In this document: positions 33,556 through 37,526 of the stretch, in pieces
How positions within the stretch are numbered: the stretch's first letter is position 1
Layout of the letters: each line of letters starts with the position of its first letter
Source: an uncultured Phycisphaerales bacterium
GTDB taxonomy: Bacteria > Planctomycetota > Phycisphaerae > Phycisphaerales > UBA1924
Length of the DNA stretch: 37,526 nt
NCBI GenBank assembly: GCA_937871915.1
Contig: CALMPG010000150.1
Location: 1-37,526 of the forward strand
Direction: 5' to 3'
The notes under the pieces: generated by a model
Databases searched by the model: none
The model's input: only the letters and a program-made list of their open reading frames with translations
What the model was told of the DNA's origin: nothing
Program-made: the position numbers and the translations under genes

Positions 33556-34374
33556 TCACGACGGCGGGTGCCACCCGGCGTCGGCCCACAGCGCGCCGCT
33601 CACGGCCGGATTGCGGATCATGAAGCAGATCGCGTCCGCGACCTCCTCGGCCTTGAGCAGCCGCCCCAGTTGCGTGCGCGGCAGGACGTGCTCCTGGATG
33701 ATCTTCTGGTCCATCGCCCGCACCATCGGCGTATCGGTGAAGCCCGGATGCACGATCCCCACGCGCACGCCGTAGTAGATCGCCTCCTTGGCCAGCGTCG
33801 CCGTCACGCCCGCCAGCCCCGCCTTGGTCGCCGCGTACGCCACCTGCCCCTTGTTGCCCTCCGACGAGATCGACCCGATGAACACGATCGCGCCCGTGAC
33901 CTCCTCCCCGCCCTTCCACCCGTTCTTCCCCTTCGCGGCCCGCTGCTCGGCGACGCTCGCGATCGTCTCCATCGCCCAGTACGACGCGCCGATCAGATTC
34001 ACCGCGATGGTCTTCTCCATCAGGTCCTGGTCGTAGAGCTTCGCTGCGCCCGTGGCCTTGTCCACCTTCACGGCCAGCCCATCACGAACGATCCCCGCCG
34101 CGGGCACGCAGATGTGCACGCCCCCGAAACGGGTCTTCAGGTCCGCGAACACCGAGGCCCGGAAGGCCTTGTCGGTCACGTCCCCGCGATACGGGATCAG
34201 GCACTCGCGACCGAGTTCCGCGTTGATCTCGGTGCACACGCCGGTCACGGCGTCGGAAAAGTCCACCACCCCGATGGCCCTGACGCCCTCGCGCCCCAGT
34301 TGCCGGGCCACCGCCCGCGCGATCCCGCTCGCCCCGCCCGTGATCACCGCAACGCACTTGGTGAGATCAAGCAT
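33556..34374 (-). CDS. SDR-family NAD(P)-dependent oxidoreductase in the PHA cluster
   Basis: Short-chain dehydrogenase of about 272 aa, substrate unknown. Nucleotide loop TGGASGIA (12-19) has Ala where the third Gly of TGxxxGxG is usual. Asp38 after the second strand (VVDF) favours NAD over NADP. Catalytic residues Asn126, Ser168, Tyr180 and Lys184 (YAATK) are present, so it should be active. About 25 residues around 98-125 and 145-160 are longer than in FabG/PhaB. Neighbours (phaC upstream, phaB downstream) suggest a 3-hydroxyacyl-CoA or 3-hydroxybutyrate dehydrogenase that supplies or degrades PHA monomers (inference). Start ATG 34374 has AGG immediately upstream and GGAG further up. The gap to phaC is 84 bases. 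Confidence 0.8.
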   Translation of the reverse strand: MLDLTKCVAVITGGASGIARAVARQLGREGVRAIGVVDFSDAVTGVCTEINAELGRECLIPYRGDVTDKAFRASVFADLKTRFGGVHICVPAAGIVRDGLAVKVDKATGAAKLYDQDLMEKTIAVNLIGASYWAMETIASVAEQRAAKGKNGWKGGEEVTGAIVFIGSISSEGNKGQVAYAATKAGLAGVTATLAKEAIYYGVRVGIVHPGFTDTPMVRAMDQKIIQEHVLPRTQLGRLLKAEEVADAICFMIRNPAVSGALWADAGWHPPS

Positions 34375-34458
34375 CCTGCATTCTCCTCAACACATCCACC
34401 CAACCGCCCGCCCGGGTCTCCGCGATCAGTCCCCTCACCTCTTCACCTGCTCACCAGT

Positions 34459-35604
34459 TCACCCATCCACCGGCTCCGACCGCTCCCCCATCCACGCCGT
34501 CGCCCTGGGCCAGATGTCCTTGTGGGCCCGCGAGCCCACGCTCAGCCCGATGTGCCCCGCCCTCACGCTCATCTCCGTGTAGTCCCCGCTCGACACGCAC
34601 CCCTTGAGCGGCGTGCTCTGGCACGGCAGCACGAGATGGTCCGCATCCGCCGTCAGGTTCAGCACCGGGCAGGTGATGTTCCCCAGGTTGATCTTCCTCG
34701 ACCCCAGCGGAAACTTCCCCTGCACCAGCAGGTTCTGCTGGAATCCATACTTCACGAAGTCCCGGTACACCTCGCCCGAGATCGGAATGTTGTCGTTGCT
34801 CCAGACCTCCATGGCGAAGAAGTCCTCCAGGAACTTCTCGTCGTCCATCTTGTCGTAGAACCCCTGCCACTTCTGGAAGTAGTTCGCCACCGGCTTGAGC
34901 ATCGCGAACGAGTTGCCCAGGAACGCCGGCGGGATCAGCCCGAACGTGTCCACGATCGCGTCCACGTCGAAGTACTTCGGGTCCGTCCAGTTCAAGAGCA
35001 GCGAATCCCGGCTCGACCAATCGATCGGCGCGGCCATCAGAATCAGATTCCTCACCAGCTCCTGGTGCAGCGACGTGTACATCGCCGACATCGTCCCGCC
35101 CATGCAATACCCGACGAGGTTGACCTGCTCCTGCTCCGTCTCGGCCAGGATCCGCTCCACGGCCCGGTGCAGATGCCCCTCGACATAGTCGTGCAGCGTC
35201 TTGCTAGCATCCGCCGGAGAGGGTGTGCCCCAGTCGATCATGTACACGTCGAAGCCCGCGTTGAGGAACTGCCGCACCACGCTCTTGTGGGGCAGCAAGT
35301 CCAGCACGTACGGCTTGTTCACCAGCGCGAAGACGAACAGCACCGGCGTCGCGTGCCGCTTGTCCCCCTTGCCCGTGTACCGCAGCAGGCGGACGGGCGC
35401 CTCGGTCATCACGACCTCGTGCGGCGTCGAGCCCTTCTTGGCCTTCATCGCCGCCTCGAGCACCTTGGGCATCGCCGCCATCTTCCTGCCCATCGTCTCG
35501 AACTCGGCCTGCCACGCCCGCATCGCGCCCGCGGGATCGAACATGGCGGGGTTGAACCCGAACGCGAACGGCGACTGCGGCGTGGACGGTGTGGGCTGCG
35601 TCAT
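34459..35604 (-). CDS. phaC: class III polyhydroxyalkanoate synthase subunit PhaC
   Basis: PHA synthase of about 381 aa with alpha/beta-hydrolase fold. It polymerises (R)-3-hydroxyacyl-CoA on the granule surface. The lipase-like box is GYCMGG with catalytic Cys167; the triad is completed by Asp322 (ADADHLVLP) and His351 (RAGHIGL). Other family blocks: LVNKPYVLDLLP, GFDVYMIDWGTPSPAD and NLILMAAPIDWS. The length fits class III/IV subunits, which need a partner (PhaE or PhaR-type), rather than the roughly 590-residue class I enzymes. The PhaE-like gene lies directly upstream with a nine-base gap. ATG 35604 has GAGGA about six bases upstream. Confidence 0.94.
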   Translation of the reverse strand: MTQPTPSTPQSPFAFGFNPAMFDPAGAMRAWQAEFETMGRKMAAMPKVLEAAMKAKKGSTPHEVVMTEAPVRLLRYTGKGDKRHATPVLFVFALVNKPYVLDLLPHKSVVRQFLNAGFDVYMIDWGTPSPADASKTLHDYVEGHLHRAVERILAETEQEQVNLVGYCMGGTMSAMYTSLHQELVRNLILMAAPIDWSSRDSLLLNWTDPKYFDVDAIVDTFGLIPPAFLGNSFAMLKPVANYFQKWQGFYDKMDDEKFLEDFFAMEVWSNDNIPISGEVYRDFVKYGFQQNLLVQGKFPLGSRKINLGNITCPVLNLTADADHLVLPCQSTPLKGCVSSGDYTEMSVRAGHIGLSVGSRAHKDIWPRATAWMGERSEPVDG

Positions 35605-35613
35605 GGCGGTCCT

Positions 35614-36171
35614 CTATCGCTTGGGCTTGGATTTCTTGGCGGGCTTGGCGGCCTTGAGAGAAGCGGACCTGGCGGACTTCGCCGCGCCGGGCCTGCCCGT
35701 CACGGCCGACTCGAGGTCGGAGACGCGGGTGTCGATCCTGGCGATCTGGGCCTGCAACTGGGCCGTGGACTGGCGGATCGCCCCGAGAATCTCGGAACTC
35801 GCCCCGCCGCTGGACGACTCGAACGCGCTGGCCATGTTGGACTTGAGGAAGTCGTCCATCTGCTGGCGCAGCTGCATCGCCTGGTCCATCGACTTCTTCA
35901 TGGACTCGAGGAACTGCGGCGAGCGCATGTACTGCTCGGCGTACTGGGCCATCGCCTCGTAGAACGCCCCCTGCATCCGGCGCATCGCCTCGGGCGTCAT
36001 GAACCCGGCCGGATCGCCCATGCCGGGCATCCCCGGCACCCCGGGCATCCCAGCCATCCCGCCCGCGGCCCCGGATCGGGCCCACACATCGCGCCAGAAC
36101 GCGGAGATCGGATCGCCGCCGGGAGCAGAGTGGGGGGGGTGAGGAGGAGGGGTAGTTGTGGACTCGGCCAT
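35614..36171 (-). CDS. phaE: short PhaE-like PHA synthase subunit
   Basis: Protein of about 185 aa taken as the non-catalytic partner of class III PhaC. A Pro/Gly/Met-rich N-terminal part (MAGMPGVPGMPGMGDPAGFM) precedes a helical region (about 60-160). That region holds SPQFLESMKKSMDQAMQLRQ, similar to the PhaE core, then a heptad-like segment (ILGAIRQSTAQLQAQIARID) and a Lys/Ala-rich tail ending AKPAKKSKPKR, reminiscent of PhaF-type DNA-binding phasin tails. Classical PhaE is around 350 aa, so this form is half size. Call rests on position before phaC plus weak similarity; a phasin is the alternative. Start ATG 36171 has AAGGAG nine bases upstream. Later frame extension upstream into the terminator region is not supported. 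Confidence 0.72.
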   Translation of the reverse strand: MAESTTTPPPHPPHSAPGGDPISAFWRDVWARSGAAGGMAGMPGVPGMPGMGDPAGFMTPEAMRRMQGAFYEAMAQYAEQYMRSPQFLESMKKSMDQAMQLRQQMDDFLKSNMASAFESSSGGASSEILGAIRQSTAQLQAQIARIDTRVSDLESAVTGRPGAAKSARSASLKAAKPAKKSKPKR

Positions 36172-36212
36172 CGTGGGCGTCTCCTTGGCGTCGGCAGAGC
36201 GAGGAATTGCAA

Positions 36213-36245
36213 AGACGACCCGGGGCGGCAGCCTCCGGGTCGTCT
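36213..36245 (-). terminator. strong hairpin between phasin gene and phaE
   Basis: AGACGACCCGG (36213-36223) and CCGGGTCGTCT (36235-36245) form an 11-bp perfect stem with an 11-base loop, 13 bases after the phasin stop. On the minus strand it is followed by TTGCAATT. It would end or attenuate most transcripts after the phasin gene, giving more phasin than synthase. Confidence 0.65.
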
Positions 36246-36257
36246 GGGGGAAAGTTC

Positions 36258-36791
36258 TCAGGCCTTGCAGGCGGTGGGACAGACCATGGTCTCGTCCATG
36301 ATCATCGAGACGCGCTGGGCGTGCTCGGTGTTCATCTTGGTCATGCGCTCGCCGGCCTTGGTGGAGAAGGCCATCGCCTCGTCCATGATCTCGCGGGCGG
36401 TCTCGACGACGGGCCTGGTGCTCTTGCCGGTCATCTGCCCCATCATCACGTCGCCGGTGCGCTCGATCATGCGGGCGTTGTTGCGCATCGCGTCGATCAT
36501 GAGCGTGTTGCACTCGGTCATGCAGCGGGCGCCCGAGTCCACCATGGAGTTCATCGCCTTGGTCATCTTCTCGAACGCCGCCGGCATCGTGCCGGTCATG
36601 CCCATGAAGGGCTGCACGACGGGGTTCATGTTCATGCCCTTGGTCATCGTCTCGGTGAACATGGCGACCATCTTCTGGTTCATGTCCATGCCGGTCTTGA
36701 ACGCGTCGGTCGCGCCCTGGCAGCAGGACTGGGCGGTGGTGCCCTGGGTCGTCGTGCCGTTGGTCGTCGTCTTGGTGGTGGTCGTGTTCAT
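36258..36791 (-). CDS. Met-rich phasin-like protein
   Basis: Small protein of about 177 aa placed first in the PHA operon. A Thr-rich start (TTTTKTTTNGTTTQGTT) leads to an all-helical, amphipathic body with 28 methionines (about 16%), and there are no signal peptide, membrane segment or enzyme motif. Cys residues occur as CC near the N-terminus and in the CPTACKA tail. Phasins coat PHA granules, and abundant small helical proteins beside phaC are usually phasins, so the call rests on context and composition. Start ATG 36791 has AAGGG about nine bases upstream and follows a good promoter (36869-36897). A terminator-like hairpin follows the stop. PhaR, encoded divergently, probably represses it. 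Confidence 0.65.
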   Translation of the reverse strand: MNTTTTKTTTNGTTTQGTTAQSCCQGATDAFKTGMDMNQKMVAMFTETMTKGMNMNPVVQPFMGMTGTMPAAFEKMTKAMNSMVDSGARCMTECNTLMIDAMRNNARMIERTGDVMMGQMTGKSTRPVVETAREIMDEAMAFSTKAGERMTKMNTEHAQRVSMIMDETMVCPTACKA

Positions 36792-36868
36792 GGTCTGGTC
36801 CCTTGTGATTCGTGGTTTGCTCAAGGCGGCCCGAACGATTCGCGGCCGCGGAATGTCGTGGATGCCCA

Positions 36869-36897
36869 AGAATAGCACCCGTGTAGTGCATCGTCAA
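36869..36897 (-). promoter_or_regulatory. sigma70-like promoter of the phasin/PHA operon
   Basis: On the minus strand TTGACG (36897-36892), 17-base spacer and TATTCT (36874-36869) with TGC before it (extended -10). Transcription starts near 36862, giving a leader of about 70 bases. A palindrome lies eight bases upstream of the -35 box, and a GTGCA half-site falls in the spacer. Confidence 0.6.
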
Positions 36898-36904
36898 GAT
36901 AGAC

Positions 36905-36920
36905 TTGTGCAAATGCACAA
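36905..36920. promoter_or_regulatory. palindromic operator, probable PhaR site
   Basis: TTGTGCA-AA-TGCACAA is a perfect 7-bp inverted repeat with TGC-N4-GCA at its core (36908-36917). It is AT-richer than its surroundings and lies next to the -35 box of the phasin promoter. PhaR of Paracoccus and Rhodobacter is reported to bind CTGC-N3/4-GCAG-like sites, which fits. Confidence 0.6.
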
Positions 36921-37010
36921 ATACCGTGATTCTGGATCAAGAACGGCGATAGTCGATGGTTATAGGCCCTTGTCGGTCCAAACGTTGGGGTAAACTCCGC
37001 CCCACATTGA

Positions 37011-37020
37011 TGCGATTGCA
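37011..37020. promoter_or_regulatory. second TGC-N4-GCA site before phaR
   Basis: TGC-GATT-GCA, the same core as at 36908-36917, sits 27 bases before the phaR start. It also follows a possible -10 (TAAACT, 36991-36996), a position suited to autorepression. Confidence 0.45.
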
Positions 37021-37034
37021 CTATCATCGCCCGC

Positions 37035-37039
37035 AGGAG
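37035..37039 (+). promoter_or_regulatory. ribosome binding site fixing the TTG start of phaR
   Basis: AGGAG lies seven bases before TTG 37047. No ATG or GTG exists between it and the conserved KKYPNRRLYD block, so TTG is the start. Confidence 0.7.
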
Positions 37040-37046
37040 CCCCCCA

Positions 37047-37526
37047 TTGCCCGACCCCCAACTCATCCAGATCAAGAAGTACCCCAACCGCCGCCTCTAC
37101 GACCAGACCCGCAGCCGCCACCTCACCCACGAGGAACTCTACGACCTCGTCGTCGCCGGCCACACCGTCGCCGTCACCGACAGCAGGTCCGGCGCCGACA
37201 TCACCAACCTCATCCTCGCCCAGGCCCTTATCGAGCGCAGCCCCGAGAAGTTCGCCGCCTTCCCCCCCGAACTCCTCCACCTCATGATCCGCGCCAGCGA
37301 GCAGATGCTGCGCGGCTTCGCCTCCACCTGGTTCATGCAACTCATGAAGGCCATGCCCACGGGCACGCCCGGCCCGGGTTCGGGGTGGATGCCCCCGAGC
37401 GGCTTCGGGTGGCCCACCGCCCCCACCCCCCCCACCGCCGCCGCCCCCCCCCCGCCCCCCCCCCCCCACCCCCACCCCGAACTCAAAACCCCCCATGTGG
37501 GCATGAATCGCGGGGGGGCCCGCCCC
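37047..37526 (+). CDS. phaR: PHA synthesis regulator PhaR, cut by window end
   Basis: First 160 residues of a PhaR-type repressor, open at the window end. The DNA-binding PHB_acc_N domain is complete: KKYPNRRLYD (10-19), then LTHEELYDLVVAGHTVAVTDSRSG-type sequence and DITNLILAQALIE. A helical segment (about 75-110, LLHLMIRASEQMLRGF) could be the accumulation-regulator domain that senses PHA. From about residue 118 the protein turns into Pro/Gly-rich sequence with a polyproline run coded by C homopolymers, where sequencing or frameshift errors are likely. PhaR binds nascent PHA and releases phasin promoters, which fits its divergent position to the phasin gene with palindromic sites between. 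TTG start chosen from the AGGAG site. Confidence 0.88.
   Translation, partial: MPDPQLIQIKKYPNRRLYDQTRSRHLTHEELYDLVVAGHTVAVTDSRSGADITNLILAQALIERSPEKFAAFPPELLHLMIRASEQMLRGFASTWFMQLMKAMPTGTPGPGSGWMPPSGFGWPTAPTPPTAAAPPPPPPPHPHPELKTPHVGMNRGGARP
37420..37478. other. C-homopolymer tract inside phaR
   Basis: About 59 bases, mostly C in runs of up to 13, encoding Pro/Ala/His. It is the counterpart of the G tract at the other end of the window and may contain miscounted bases, so the downstream reading frame of phaR is unsure. Confidence 0.6.

Overview
The window looks like a high-GC planctomycete chromosome segment, most likely from the Phycisphaerales or close relatives (inference from gene content). 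The pointers are two pseudopilin-like proteins with H-X9-DG endings, three secreted proteins ending in the two-EF-hand 'GC-type' dockerin, a TPR-bearing Ser/Thr kinase and an ECF sigma factor of the type that accompanies such kinases. Both ends run into long G or C homopolymers and the last gene is cut off, so the window probably ends at contig breaks.

Layout. 30-2214: two prepilin-type genes on the minus strand behind a good sigma70-like promoter, which points head-on at a promoter for an unrecognised HTH gene (2219-3535, plus). 3989-5428: a secreted protein built from about six PepSY-like repeats. 5559-8156: a membrane Ser/Thr kinase with TPRs. 8175-14212: three secreted dockerin-GC proteins on the minus strand (one compact, one PQQ-propeller, one anchor-J/beta-helix). 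14350-14991: ECF sigma factor. 15043-16182: orphan MalK/UgpC-type ABC ATPase. 16266-16337: tRNA-Ala(UGC).

16484-32645 is a seven-gene plus-strand operon with every junction overlapping: glgE, treS-mak fusion, glgB, malQ, treZ, a DUF3536-type GH57 protein and treY. It carries both directions of trehalose/alpha-glucan exchange. TreS-Mak and GlgE move trehalose into alpha-1,4-glucan through maltose and maltose-1-phosphate, GlgB branches it, MalQ redistributes chains, and TreY plus TreZ cut trehalose back off chain ends. No glgA, glgC, treX or otsAB lies in the window, so the GH57 protein is the candidate for the missing glucan-trimming step.

32679-37526 is a polyhydroxyalkanoate (PHA) locus convergent to that operon. 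On the minus strand, in transcription order, are a Met-rich phasin-like protein, a short PhaE-like subunit, class III PhaC, an SDR oxidoreductase and PhaB. The regulator gene phaR is divergent and truncated by the window end. A strong hairpin separates the phasin from phaE-phaC. TGC-N4-GCA palindromes sit at the phasin promoter and just before phaR and look like PhaR operators.

The window therefore joins two carbon-storage systems, glycogen/trehalose and PHA, tail to tail. The most unusual regulatory structure is the face-to-face promoter pair at 2131-2214, with three 10-bp repeats between them.
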